64,000 nucleotides of DNA from Streptomyces dysideae (GCF_001514305.1 NZ_KQ949099.1:25610-89609), one strand, 5' to 3'. Counted from the first letter of the stretch, positions 16,493 through 24,921 are shown. Numbers and translations are program-made. The notes: generated by a model from the letters alone, not told the origin.

Positions 16493-16537
16493 AGGGGAAT
16501 CCCCGGCGGATCAAGAGGAGTCCCGGGGATCTCCCCT
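16493..16537. promoter_or_regulatory. Long inverted repeat between lrp-type and rhodanese genes
   Basis: AGGGGAATCCCCGG (16493-16506) is nearly the reverse complement of CCGGGGATCTCCCCT (16523-16537), with one extra base in the right arm. It fills the centre of the 95-bp divergent intergenic region, just upstream of GGGAGGAGG. The size and position suit an Lrp-type operator. Confidence 0.55.
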
Positions 16538-16573
16538 TCAGGGAGGAGGTTGACCAGCCATAGATTTCTGGCC

Positions 16574-17059
16574 ATGACGACCACTGCCGCCACGGCCGCC
16601 AACCCTGTCCTGCGTGTCGCACCCGCCGCCCCGGCCCAAGCCGCCGCCCACTTCCGTGCGAGCCTCGCCTTCCACGCCGACGTGTCCGACGTCGCCGCCG
16701 CCCTCGCCGCCGGCGGTGACCCCGGGTTCGTCGTCCTTGACTCCCGCTCCACCGAGTCCTGGGACCAGGGCCACATCCCCGGCGCGATACACCTCCCGAC
16801 CGCACTGATCCCCGAACAGGCCGAGCAGCTCCTCGACAGGTCCGTGCCGGTCGTGACGTACTGCTGGGGCCCCGGCTGCAACGGCGCGACCCGTGCCGCC
16901 CTCGCCCTCGCCGAACTCGGCTACCAGGTCAAGGAGATGCTCGGCGGCTTCGAGTACTGGGTGCGCGAGGGCTTCGCGTACGAGACCTGGCAGGGCAGCG
17001 AGCGCCGCGACGCCGACCCGCTGACGGCGCCGGTGGATGCGGCGGACTGCGGCTGCTGA
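16574..17059 (+). CDS. Rhodanese-like sulfurtransferase
   Basis: 161-residue single rhodanese domain. FVVLDSRSTESWDQGHIPGA (residues about 53-72) is the classic CH2A-like region. The active loop is CWGPGCNGATRAA, starting near residue 97; in this loop either Cys could be the persulfide-bearing residue, and WGPGC-type loops occur in a Streptomyces subgroup. The protein ends in DCGC, so a second thiol pair may exist. ATG 16574. Regulated probably by the divergent Lrp protein. Sulfur substrate unknown. Confidence 0.9.
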   Translation: MTTTAATAANPVLRVAPAAPAQAAAHFRASLAFHADVSDVAAALAAGGDPGFVVLDSRSTESWDQGHIPGAIHLPTALIPEQAEQLLDRSVPVVTYCWGPGCNGATRAALALAELGYQVKEMLGGFEYWVREGFAYETWQGSERRDADPLTAPVDAADCGC

Positions 17060-17066
17060 CGTCGAC

Positions 17067-17855
17067 TCAGTCGTGTACGACCTCGGGCAGCGGGCGCAGG
17101 AACCGGCGGTCCGCCGACGCGACCTCGGCCTCGGGGAGGGCCGCGTGCAGCACCACGTCCAGGGCTGCGTCCGCGTCGCAGGCGTAATGCCCGCTGGCCC
17201 AGGCGGCGTTGGCCTCGACGACCGCCCACCCGGAGTCGGTCAGCCCGATGTCCACGACGACGGCGCTCGGCAGTCCGGTCGAGGCCAGGTGCTCGGCGAA
17301 GGCCAGCACCTCGCCGCGGTGCGGGTCCGCCGCCAGCGGGGCCACGTCGAGGTCGCCGCGGGTCGCGTACCGGCTGCCCGTGCGGACCTCGCCGTCGCGG
17401 AGGAACAGGCGGTACTCCACGGTGAACGACACGATGTCGCTCACCAGCACCTGCACATCGTCGTCGACCGCGTCGGGACCCGGCAGTCGGCTCCCGTCGA
17501 CGTACACGCGCGCGGGGAAGCTCTTGTCGTTGGGCGGCTTCACGAAAGCGGGCCGTCGCAGCCGCCGCGCCTCGGCGAGCGTAGTGAACTCGACGTCCCT
17601 GAGGGTGAGTTCGTACGGCAGACGCGCGAGCCAGTCCGGCGGTGCCTCCAGCAGCCCGAGACCCAGTTCCCCGGCCACGGCGTCAGCGAACAGCGGCCCG
17701 GCGTACAGCGAGGCTCCGGCGGACTCGCGCGCGTGCTCCGGCACCCGCCAGTCGCGCAGCGTCTCGACGCGCATCGCGCGCCGCCGCGCCGCGTCCGTCA
17801 GCGCGTGTCCGGTCGCGGTGACGCGAGGGGAGAGGAAAAGGATCCGCGTACTCAT
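17067..17855 (-). CDS. ATP-grasp domain protein (DUF4343-like)
   Basis: 262 residues. The central stretch RRPAFVKPPNDKSFPARVY and DVQVLVSDIVSFTVEYRLFL matches ATP-grasp folds of the DUF4343 group, and VVDIGLTDSGWAVVEANAAWA near residue 210 supplies the acidic and Asn metal ligands (VEANAAW). ATP-grasp enzymes form amide or thioester bonds through acyl phosphates; the substrate here is unknown. ATG start at 17855. It is divergent from the Imm21 gene with a 77-bp gap, a pairing that could be functional or accidental. Confidence 0.78.
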   Translation of the reverse strand: MSTRILFLSPRVTATGHALTDAARRRAMRVETLRDWRVPEHARESAGASLYAGPLFADAVAGELGLGLLEAPPDWLARLPYELTLRDVEFTTLAEARRLRRPAFVKPPNDKSFPARVYVDGSRLPGPDAVDDDVQVLVSDIVSFTVEYRLFLRDGEVRTGSRYATRGDLDVAPLAADPHRGEVLAFAEHLASTGLPSAVVVDIGLTDSGWAVVEANAAWASGHYACDADAALDVVLHAALPEAEVASADRRFLRPLPEVVHD

Positions 17856-17932
17856 GGGAGACGAGAGTGGCGTACGAGGAGGAGTTGGGCAGAGTGATTT
17901 TGTGAGGTGCCTGTGCGTGTAGGTTCTGCGCC

Positions 17933-18451
17933 ATGGTGCGATACGTGGATCCGGGCACGGTGGAGTGGGTGGAGTCGGGCGGCGGCCCCCTCATAGCGGT
18001 ACCGGAGACGGTCCTGCCGTTCTGGGCGGGGGCCGACGGCGACGAGACGGCCTCCGACTACGACCGGGCCTGCGAGATCGAGGGCTACGTCGGTCTTCTC
18101 CCGGTCGGCGACTCCGCGGCCCTGGTCCTCGGCGACGAGCCCGCCTCCACCGCGTATCTGCCCGAGCACGGCACCTTCGTACGGTGGTGTGCCGCCGACT
18201 CCGAGGCCGAACTGCTGGCCGGCGTACCGGACGCCCTCGCCACAGCGGTCTGGGACGACGAGGTCCGCTGGAACGTGCCCGGCACCGTGGTGCTGTTCGA
18301 CCCGGCCTGGCCCGGCAGCGAGACGGAGCGGACCGAGCATGTGCGGGTGGTCCTGAAGCCGGGCGCCTACGCGGTGCGCGCCGCCCAGGTGCAGCCCGGG
18401 CCCGAGACCTGGCTGGGGCTCGTCCAGCTGAGACGGCTGCCGACCGGATAA
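17933..18451 (+). CDS. Immunity protein 21 (Imm21) family protein
   Basis: 172 residues. VEWVESGGGPLIAVPETVLP, FWAGADGDETASDYDRACEI and EGYVGLLPVGDSAALVLGDE are the Imm21 pattern. Imm21 proteins are predicted to neutralise polymorphic toxins. No toxin with a delivery domain lies in the flanking 10 kb, so this is an orphan immunity gene or the family has another role here. Start ATG 17933. The SDR gene follows 42 bases downstream on the same strand. Confidence 0.8.
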   Translation: MVRYVDPGTVEWVESGGGPLIAVPETVLPFWAGADGDETASDYDRACEIEGYVGLLPVGDSAALVLGDEPASTAYLPEHGTFVRWCAADSEAELLAGVPDALATAVWDDEVRWNVPGTVVLFDPAWPGSETERTEHVRVVLKPGAYAVRAAQVQPGPETWLGLVQLRRLPTG

Positions 18452-18492
18452 TCACGTGCGTCGCGGCCGGACGATCCCCATCATGGTCGTCC

Positions 18493-19326
18493 ATGCCCCG
18501 ACTCCCGCACCCCGCACCCGAAGACCTGCGCGGTGACCCCCTGCCGCTGCGCGGCCGGACCGCTCTGGTCACCGGGGCCAGCAGACGCGGCGGCATCGGT
18601 CACGCCGTGGCCCGGCGGCTCGCCGCGTACGGCGCGAGCGTGTACCTCCACCATCATGTGCCGCACGACGTCGCCATGCCCTGGGGCGCCGACCGGCCCG
18701 AGGAGGTCCTCGCCTCCGTACGCGCCGCGCTCGGCGACCCGGACGCCCGGGTCGTCGCCGGCCCCGGCGACCTCACCGATCCGGCCGCGCCCGCCGAGTT
18801 GATCGCCACCGCCGCCTCGGCGGTGGGCGGACGGCTCGACATCCTGGTCGCCAACCACGCGTTGAGCGGCTCCGACGGCACCCTCGACACCATCGACGCC
18901 GCGATGCTCGACGCGCACTGGGCGGTCGACGCCCGCTCGGTGCTGCTCCTCGTCCAGGCCCACGTCCGGCTCCGGCCGCCCGCTCCCGGTGGCCGCGTCG
19001 TGATGATGACCTCCGGCCAGGACATCGCGGGCGGCATGCCCGGCGAGATCGCCTACGCCCTCCAGAAGGGCGCCCTCGCCTCGATCACCCGCTCCCTGTC
19101 GACCGCGCTCGCCGAGCAGGGGATCACGGTGAACACCGTCAACCCCGGCCCCGTCGACGCGGACTACCTGACCGGAGCGGACTACGAGGCCGTGGCGGCC
19201 GGCTTCCCCGCCGGCCGGTGGGGCATGCCCGACGACCCCGCCCGCCTCATCGCCTGGCTGGCGACGGACGAGGCGGGCTGGATCACCGGTGAGGTCATCA
19301 ACTCCGAGGGCGGTTTCCGGCGTTGA
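18493..19326 (+). CDS. SDR-family oxidoreductase
   Basis: 277-residue short-chain dehydrogenase. Cofactor motif TGASRRGGIGHAVARRLAAY at residues about 28-47, NHA variant of the NNAG motif (ILVANHALSG), catalytic Ser region VVMMTSGQ, YxxxK in EIAYALQKGALA, and a C-terminal IAWLATDEAGWITGEVIN segment typical of FabG-like members. Probably NADPH-dependent. Start ATG 18493. It is convergent with the DUF885 gene (16-base gap). Substrate unknown. Confidence 0.92.
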   Translation: MPRLPHPAPEDLRGDPLPLRGRTALVTGASRRGGIGHAVARRLAAYGASVYLHHHVPHDVAMPWGADRPEEVLASVRAALGDPDARVVAGPGDLTDPAAPAELIATAASAVGGRLDILVANHALSGSDGTLDTIDAAMLDAHWAVDARSVLLLVQAHVRLRPPAPGGRVVMMTSGQDIAGGMPGEIAYALQKGALASITRSLSTALAEQGITVNTVNPGPVDADYLTGADYEAVAAGFPAGRWGMPDDPARLIAWLATDEAGWITGEVINSEGGFRR

Positions 19327-19342
19327 CCCTTCCGACTCCTCG

Positions 19343-21031
19343 TCAGAGCTGGGACAGCTCGTCCACCAGGTCGTCCAGGCCCAGCGAGCCCTGCGACAGG
19401 GCCGCCATGTGCCAGGCCTTGAGGTCGAAGGCGTCGCCGTGCCGCTCGCGCGCCTTCTCGCGGCCCAGCAGCCAGGCCCGCTCGCCGAGCTTGTAGCCGA
19501 TCGCCTGGCCCGGGATCGTGAGGTAGCGGGTCAGCTCGCTCTCCACGAAGTCCGCCGGACGGCTGCTGTGCGCGCCGAAGAACTCCTGCGCCAGCTCCGG
19601 AGTCCAGCGCTCGCCCGGGTGGAAGGGGGAGTCCGCCGGGATCTCCAGCTCCAGGTGCATGCCGACGTCGACGATGACCCGGGCCGCCCGCATCATCTGG
19701 GCGTCGAGATAGCCGAGCCGTTGCTCCGGGTCCGTCAGGAAGCCCAGCTCGTCCATCAGCCGCTCCGCGTACAGCGCCCAGCCCTCGGCGTTGGCGCTGA
19801 CCCCGCCGATGCTGGCCTGGTAGCGGGAGAGGCTCCCGGCGACGTACGTCCACTGCGCGAGCTGGAGGTGATGGCCCGGGACGCCCTCGTGGTACCAGGT
19901 CGAGACGAGGTCGTAGACGGGGAAGCGGGTCTGCCCCATCGTCGGCAGCCAGGTGCGGCCGGGGCGCGAGAAGTCCTCCGACGGGGGCGTGTAGTAGGGG
20001 GCCGCCGCGCCGCCGGGCGGGGCGATGCACGACTCCACCTTCCGGACCGGCTCGGCGAGTTCGAAGTGCGTGCCGTCCAGCTTCTCGATCGCCTCGTCCA
20101 TCAGGCCCTGGAGCCACTCGCGGACCTCGTCGACGCCCTCGATGTGCCGGCCGTGCTCGTCGAGGTGCGCCAGCGCCACCCACGGCGTCGCGGCGCCGGG
20201 CAGGATCTTCTCGGCCTCCCGCTTCATCTCGGCGAGCAGCCGGTGGTACTCGGACCAGCCGTACGCGTACGCCTCGTCCAGGTCGAGGTCCGTGCCGTTG
20301 AAGTAGCGGGACCAGCGGGCGTACCGCTCCCGCCCCACCGTGTTCGGCGCGCCCTCGATCGCCGGCGCGTACACGTCGCGCATCCAGTCCCGCAGCTCGG
20401 CGACGGCCGCGGTGGCCGCGCGGGCGGCCTCGTCGAGCTCCGCGCGCAGCGCCTCGGGGCCCGCCGACGCGAAGTCCTCGAACCAGCCGCGGCCGTCGCC
20501 GGTGTCCGCCCACTCGGTGAGCTGCTCGACGAAGGTGGCGGTCGGGCGCGGGCTCGCGTACAGCTTGCGCTCCAGGCCCAGTGCGAGGGACTCGCGGTAG
20601 CCCGCCAGCGCGGCTGGCACCGCGCGCAGCCGCTCGGCGATCGCGGCCCAGTCCTCGTCGGTCTGGCTCGGCGTGACGGTGAAGACCTCGCGCACCGAAT
20701 GCGCGGGCATGCCCAGGTTGCCGACGGCACGCAGGCCCTCGTCGGCCCCGTGCACGGCGAGCTCCGCGGTCAGCCGCTCGCGCAGCAGGCGCGCGCACCG
20801 GCGCTCGATGTCACTGTCCGCGCCGGGCTGCCGCTCGGCCTCGTCGAGTCGCGCGAGCGTGGCCCGCTGGAGTGCCGCGAGCGCCTCCTGGCCCGCAGGT
20901 GAGAGGTCCGGGAGCCGGCTCGAACTCTCCTTCACGCCGAGATACGTACCGGTGACCGGGTCGAGGGCGATGAGATCGTCGACATAGGCGTCGGCGACCT
21001 GGCGGGGCAGCGGGCTCTTGGTCTCAGACAT
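19343..21031 (-). CDS. DUF885 family metallopeptidase-like protein
   Basis: 562 residues, usual length for DUF885. The zinc-site motif HEGVPGHHLQLAQW lies near residue 380, and the downstream pair GWALYAERLMDELGFL with GYLDAQMMRAARVIVDVGMH supplies the conserved Glu and Arg of this M32-like fold. No signal peptide is seen, so it is cytoplasmic. Start ATG 21031 (SETKSPLPRQVADAY) chosen over 21118, which has no family similarity. Peptide substrate unknown. It follows the Lrp gene on the same strand but is separated by 32 bases. Confidence 0.9.
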   Translation of the reverse strand: MSETKSPLPRQVADAYVDDLIALDPVTGTYLGVKESSSRLPDLSPAGQEALAALQRATLARLDEAERQPGADSDIERRCARLLRERLTAELAVHGADEGLRAVGNLGMPAHSVREVFTVTPSQTDEDWAAIAERLRAVPAALAGYRESLALGLERKLYASPRPTATFVEQLTEWADTGDGRGWFEDFASAGPEALRAELDEAARAATAAVAELRDWMRDVYAPAIEGAPNTVGRERYARWSRYFNGTDLDLDEAYAYGWSEYHRLLAEMKREAEKILPGAATPWVALAHLDEHGRHIEGVDEVREWLQGLMDEAIEKLDGTHFELAEPVRKVESCIAPPGGAAAPYYTPPSEDFSRPGRTWLPTMGQTRFPVYDLVSTWYHEGVPGHHLQLAQWTYVAGSLSRYQASIGGVSANAEGWALYAERLMDELGFLTDPEQRLGYLDAQMMRAARVIVDVGMHLELEIPADSPFHPGERWTPELAQEFFGAHSSRPADFVESELTRYLTIPGQAIGYKLGERAWLLGREKARERHGDAFDLKAWHMAALSQGSLGLDDLVDELSQL

Positions 21032-21063
21032 GCGGACCATCCTGATAGGGAGGCCGCCGCACG

Positions 21064-21558
21064 TCACCCGGATTGCGCCGAGGGCGTATCCGGCGGCAGC
21101 AGGGGTCCGCAGTCCCACTGCTGGAAGATCAACCGGGTCTCCACGCGGGCCACTTCACGCCGGGACGTGAACCCGTCGAGGACCAGCCGTTGCAGATCGG
21201 CCATGTCCGCGACCGCCACATGGACGAGGTAGTCGTCCGGCCCGGTCAGATGGAAGACGGTCCGCGACTCCGGCAGTGCCCGGATCCGGTCCACGAACGG
21301 CCCCACCAACTCCCGCCGGTGTGGCCTGACCTGCACGGACAGCAGCGCTTCCAGGCCCCGGCCCAGCTTGGCCGGGTCGATCCGGAGCTGGTGGCCGAGG
21401 ATCACGCCCGCGCGGCGCAGCCGGGTCACCCGGTCCAGACAGGTCGACGGGGCGACGCCGACCTGGGCGGCGAGGTCGCGATAGGTGGTCCGGGCGTCGT
21501 TCTGCAAGAGCCGCAGCAGGTGCAGGTCGACCGGATCCAGTACGACGGTTTCGGCCAT
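21064..21558 (-). CDS. Lrp/AsnC-family regulator divergent from PLP enzyme
   Basis: 164 residues. DNA-binding part LDPVDLHLLRLLQNDARTTY and QVGVAPSTCLDRVTRLRRAG; RAM domain RGLEALLSVQVRPHRRELVG and FHLTGPDDYLVHVAVADMAD. Starts at ATG 21558, 42 bases from the divergent PLP-enzyme start. Such Lrp/PLP-lyase pairs are typical amino-acid-induced catabolic switches (Bkd/MdeR-like). It likely activates or represses the neighbour in response to methionine, cysteine or a related amino acid. Confidence 0.92.
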   Translation of the reverse strand: MAETVVLDPVDLHLLRLLQNDARTTYRDLAAQVGVAPSTCLDRVTRLRRAGVILGHQLRIDPAKLGRGLEALLSVQVRPHRRELVGPFVDRIRALPESRTVFHLTGPDDYLVHVAVADMADLQRLVLDGFTSRREVARVETRLIFQQWDCGPLLPPDTPSAQSG

Positions 21559-21600
21559 TGCCCGAACGTAACACGGAGCGGAGAGGTCCAGCCCCGGCCG

Positions 21601-22785
21601 ATGTTCACCATTCCCGTCATGGACTCAGCGAGAGCACTGGCCACCGAGGCCGTCCACGCCGGCCGCGACGACCTCGCCCGGCAGGGACTGCACGCCCCTC
21701 CGATCGACCTGTCGACCACGTACCCCTCGTACGACAGCCGCGGCGAGGCCGCCCGCATCGACGCCTTCGCCACCACGGGCGCCGAACCGGAGGGCCCGCC
21801 CGTCTACGGCCGCCTCGGCAACCCGACCGTCGCCCGCTTCGAGACCGCCCTGGCCCGGCTGGAGGACACCGAGGCGGCGGTCGCGTTCGCGAGCGGGATG
21901 GCGGCGCTGAGCGCGGTGCTCCTCGCACGCTCGGCGATGGGTCTGCGCCACGTCGTCGCCGTACGCCCCCTGTACGGCTGCAGCGACCACCTGCTGACCG
22001 CCGGGCTGCTCGGCTCGGAGGTGACGTGGACCGATCCGGCCGGCATCGCGGAGGCGCTGCGTCCGGACACCGGGCTGGTGATGGTCGAGTCCCCGGCGAA
22101 TCCCACGCTCGCCGAGGTGGATCTGCGGGCCGTCGCCCACGCCTGCGGGTCCGTCCCGCTGCTCGCCGACAACACCTTCGCCACGCCGGTTCTGCAGCGT
22201 CCCGCCGAACAGGGTGCGCGGCTCGTCCTGCACAGCGCCACCAAGTACCTCGGTGGCCACGGGGACGTGATGGCGGGCGTCGTGGCCTGCGACGAGGAGT
22301 TCGCCGGGCGGCTGCGGCAGGTGCGGTTCGCCACGGGCGGCGTCCTGCATCCGCTGGCCGGCTATCTCCTCCTGCGGGGCCTCTCCACCCTGCCGGTGCG
22401 GGTCCGGGCCGCGTCCGCCAACGCCGCCGAACTCGCCCGCCGCCTCGCCGCCGACCCGCGTGTCAGCGGCGTCCACTATCCGCGCATCGGCGGCGCGATG
22501 ATCGCGTTCGAGGTCGAGGGCGACCCGCACGAGGTGATCGCGGGCGTCCGCCTGATCACCCCGGCCGTCAGCCTCGGCAGCGTCGACACCCTCATCCAGC
22601 ACCCCGCGTCCATCAGCCACCGCATCGTGGACGCGGACGACCGGCGTGGCGCCGGCGTGAGCGACCGGCTGCTGCGGCTGTCGGTCGGGCTGGAGGACGT
22701 CGAGGACCTGTGGGCGGACCTGGACGGGGCGCTGGGGGAGCGGACGGGGGCGCGCTTGAGGGAGCGTGCGGTGACGGGCGTCTGA
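21601..22785 (+). CDS. Cys/Met metabolism PLP-dependent enzyme (gamma-lyase type)
   Basis: 394-residue fold-type I enzyme of the MetB/MetC/methionine gamma-lyase family. ALATEAVHAGRDDLARQGLH start, PVYGRLGNPTVARFETALAR, AVAFASGMAALSAVLLAR, DNTFATPVLQRP, and the Schiff-base Lys in LHSATKYLGGHGDVMAGVVA near residue 210. C-terminal PASISHRIVDADDRRGAGVS matches gamma-lyases. Start ATG 21601; ATG 21619 (MDSARALATEAVH) is equally plausible. The divergent Lrp suggests a catabolic lyase rather than a biosynthetic synthase. Exact reaction cannot be fixed by sequence alone. Confidence 0.9.
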   Translation: MFTIPVMDSARALATEAVHAGRDDLARQGLHAPPIDLSTTYPSYDSRGEAARIDAFATTGAEPEGPPVYGRLGNPTVARFETALARLEDTEAAVAFASGMAALSAVLLARSAMGLRHVVAVRPLYGCSDHLLTAGLLGSEVTWTDPAGIAEALRPDTGLVMVESPANPTLAEVDLRAVAHACGSVPLLADNTFATPVLQRPAEQGARLVLHSATKYLGGHGDVMAGVVACDEEFAGRLRQVRFATGGVLHPLAGYLLLRGLSTLPVRVRAASANAAELARRLAADPRVSGVHYPRIGGAMIAFEVEGDPHEVIAGVRLITPAVSLGSVDTLIQHPASISHRIVDADDRRGAGVSDRLLRLSVGLEDVEDLWADLDGALGERTGARLRERAVTGV

Positions 22786-22990
22786 GTGTTCGCCGGCGGG
22801 GGCTGTTGGGCGCGGCGGGAGCGGTGTCGGTCGGCGGGTGATACGGGACGAAGGCGGTGCTGGAGGGGGGCGGTGCTGTGCTGGGGGCGGGGGCTGGGCT
22901 GGGCGGCGGGTGATGGCGGTCGCGGGTCGGTTGCCGGTGGGGAGTGGCGTCGATCAGGGCTGTGCTGGGCGGGGGTGGCGCTGGTCGGCG

Positions 22991-23054
22991 GGTGGTGCCG
23001 GTCAGGGGTGGTGCCGGTCAGGGGTGGTGCCGGTCAGGGGTGGTGCCGGCGCGG
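22991..23054 (+). repeat. 16-bp tandem repeat
   Basis: GGTGGTGCCGGTCAGG is repeated exactly three times (22991-23038) and followed by a diverged fourth copy to 23054. Related GGTGCCG words continue further down. Noncoding. Confidence 0.93.
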
Positions 23055-23075
23055 AGCGGTGCCGGCCTGCCCGGC

Positions 23076-23178
23076 ACGCGCACCAGTCGCCCGCGCGGAT
23101 CCGGGACGGCGTACGGCTGATGGCCGGGGACTCGACCATCATCAGCCCGGTGTCCGGACGCAGCGCCTCCGAGATGCC
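23076..23178. pseudogene. Chimeric fragment of MocR and PLP-enzyme genes
   Basis: 23076-23126 matches the 3-prime end of the MocR gene (27327-27377, opposite orientation) with 1 mismatch in 51. 23123-23178 matches, as its reverse complement, the PLP gene at 22042-22097 with 2 mismatches in 56. The two pieces share the four bases GCCG at the join. Neither piece can encode a product. Confidence 0.9.
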
Positions 23179-23308
23179 GTCGAGGGGGGTGTTGAGGGAG
23201 GGCTGTGCCGAACGGGGTGCGGCGCCGGACAAAGGGCCGTGCCCGGCGGGCGATGCCCGTCGGGAGTGGTGCCGGGCAGGGCGCCATGCCGGGCCCAGGG
23301 ACGGCAAC

Positions 23309-23331
23309 GGCCCGGCGGATCCCGCCGGGCC
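23309..23331 (-). terminator. Hairpin terminator of the ACT-GNAT gene
   Basis: GGCCCGGCGG and CCGCCGGGCC form a perfect 10-bp stem with a 3-base loop, 26 bases beyond the stop of the GNAT gene. No U-tract is obvious, as usual in Streptomyces. Confidence 0.7.
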
Positions 23332-23356
23332 GGTCGCCGTGTACGGACCGGATCCG

Positions 23357-24772
23357 CTACTCCCGGCCGATCCGCTCGCCGTCGAACTCCTCCCGTGCCT
23401 GTCGCGAGCCCACCGGCGTCGCGTCCAGGCGGGCCGTGATGACCAGGGTGCCCTCCTCGATCTGGTAGTCGAGGGGGAGGCCGAGGCCGCGCATCGCGGC
23501 GACCATGCCGGTGTTGGACGACTGCGTCACGGCGTACACGCTCGCGCAGCCCGTCTCGACCGCCATCGCCACCAGCCGGCCCAGCAGTTCGCTGCCGATG
23601 CCGCGCCGCTGCCAGGCGTCCTCGACGAGCAGTGCGACCTCCGTCTCGTCGCCGTCCCACAGCAGATGGCCGAGCCCGACGATGCGTCCCGACGCCGTCT
23701 GCACGGCGAGCGTCCGCCCGAAGCGCGGGCTGAGCAGGTGGTTGAGGTAACGGTCCGCGTCACCGACGGGCCCGTGGTACCGCATCCTCAGCGTCCGCGC
23801 AGAGCACCGCTCGTGCATCTCCTTCGCGGCCTCCAGATCGCCCGGGGCGGCCCGCCGTACGGTGATGTCGCTGCCCTCGGACAGCGTCAGCACGTCCTGG
23901 CTGCGCGGCACCCGCGGACCCAGCCGGGCGTCCAGTTCCACCAGCGCCCGCGCCCGCGCGAACTCGGTCGGCGTGAACGGCAGATACGGCCGCTCCACGG
24001 TGATCACTCCACCTTCCGGCGCCCGCAGCCGCATCACGGTGTCCTCCAGAGCGCCCTCCACCGGCACCGCGTCCGGCCCCAGGCCCCCGCCGACCGGCGT
24101 GGCGGGCAGCGACCGGATGGTGCACCGGCCCAGCAACTGCCGCAGTGCCAGCGGCAGTTCCGCCGCGTCCAGCGCGGTACGGGTGGCCAGGCCCAGTACC
24201 CGGGTCGGCGCGTCCACCAGGTCGTGGGCGTCGGCCCGTTCGATCCAGGTGCCGCTGCCGCCGGCCACCGCCACCGCGCGGGTGATCTCGGCCGCCGCGA
24301 GCGCACCGGGTGCCCGCAGCAGGAACTCGTCCACCGTGCCCTCGGCCAGCGGATGCGTCTGCAGGCTCAGGATGTCGACCCGGTGCTCGGCGAGCGCCGT
24401 GCACAGCGCGGCCAGCGACCCCGGCTCGTCCTTCACCGTCGTCCGCATCCGCCACAGCGCACTCTCGGCCGGGTGTTCGGACGGCCCGGCCTGCTGTCCC
24501 GTGGACGGCGGCCGGGCACCGGTATCGTCCGTCGGCGGTGCGTGACCGTGGCGCCGTGCCCACCATGTGTGGAACCCCGCCGTCCCGACCAGCACACCCG
24601 CCGACACCAGCAGCAGCGCCGGTCCGTCGGGCCCGTGCCCGATCAGGTTGGCCACGGCGTCGGCCACCGCCACCGCCGTGAAGAGGGCGGCGAGTTCGAC
24701 GATGTCCCGCCGCCAGTGGTGCACGGGACGACCGCGTTTCGCACGCGTCACATCAGACATGTCTCGACTCAT
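23357..24772 (-). CDS. Membrane-anchored ACT-GNAT acetyltransferase
   Basis: 471 residues in three parts: two hydrophobic helices at residues about 27-72 (VELAALFTAVAVADAVANLI; ALLLVSAGVLVGTAG); an ACT-like region at about 108-170 (RMRTTVKDEPGSLAALCTAL, then AEHRVDILSLQTHPLAEGTV); and a GNAT domain at about 300-450 (ITVRRAAPGDLEAAKEMHER; acetyl-CoA loop AWQRRGIGSELLGRLVAMA; SSNTGMVAAMRGLGLPLDY). Actinobacteria have ACT-GNAT lysine acetyltransferases that respond to amino acids; this may be a membrane-tethered relative. Start at 24772 or 24760 (both ATG). Monocistronic, with a hairpin terminator downstream. Confidence 0.85.
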   Translation of the reverse strand: MSRDMSDVTRAKRGRPVHHWRRDIVELAALFTAVAVADAVANLIGHGPDGPALLLVSAGVLVGTAGFHTWWARRHGHAPPTDDTGARPPSTGQQAGPSEHPAESALWRMRTTVKDEPGSLAALCTALAEHRVDILSLQTHPLAEGTVDEFLLRAPGALAAAEITRAVAVAGGSGTWIERADAHDLVDAPTRVLGLATRTALDAAELPLALRQLLGRCTIRSLPATPVGGGLGPDAVPVEGALEDTVMRLRAPEGGVITVERPYLPFTPTEFARARALVELDARLGPRVPRSQDVLTLSEGSDITVRRAAPGDLEAAKEMHERCSARTLRMRYHGPVGDADRYLNHLLSPRFGRTLAVQTASGRIVGLGHLLWDGDETEVALLVEDAWQRRGIGSELLGRLVAMAVETGCASVYAVTQSSNTGMVAAMRGLGLPLDYQIEEGTLVITARLDATPVGSRQAREEFDGERIGRE

Positions 24773-24798
24773 GCAGCCACTGTGAAGGAAGGGTGTTG

Positions 24799-24808
24799 CG
24801 TGATCACG
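24799..24808. promoter_or_regulatory. CGTGATCACG palindrome upstream of ACT-GNAT gene
   Basis: A perfect 10-bp palindrome 27 bases upstream of the start at 24772, in an unusually AT-rich stretch (24780-24880) for this genome. It could be a regulator site; nothing identifies the factor. Confidence 0.3.
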
Positions 24809-24921
24809 AACGCTTTGTGACCGGGCGGTAAAGAACCGATCTGCACCTTTTGCTGACTTTTTGCAGTTGTGTTGCGCGGGCCGCCATGAGTGACCGAAGA
24901 CCCCAGCCGTCCGGGTCCACG

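Larger units (their letters stand above)
22786..23308. other. Gene-free, repeat-rich stretch with gene debris
   Basis: About 520 bases with no credible gene: open frames exist on both strands but lack domains and codon bias. It is G-rich on the + strand (long GGGG-GTGGTG runs), holds a 16-bp tandem repeat, and contains a chimeric pair of fragments copied from two other genes in this window. It ends in a terminator hairpin. Confidence 0.75.
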
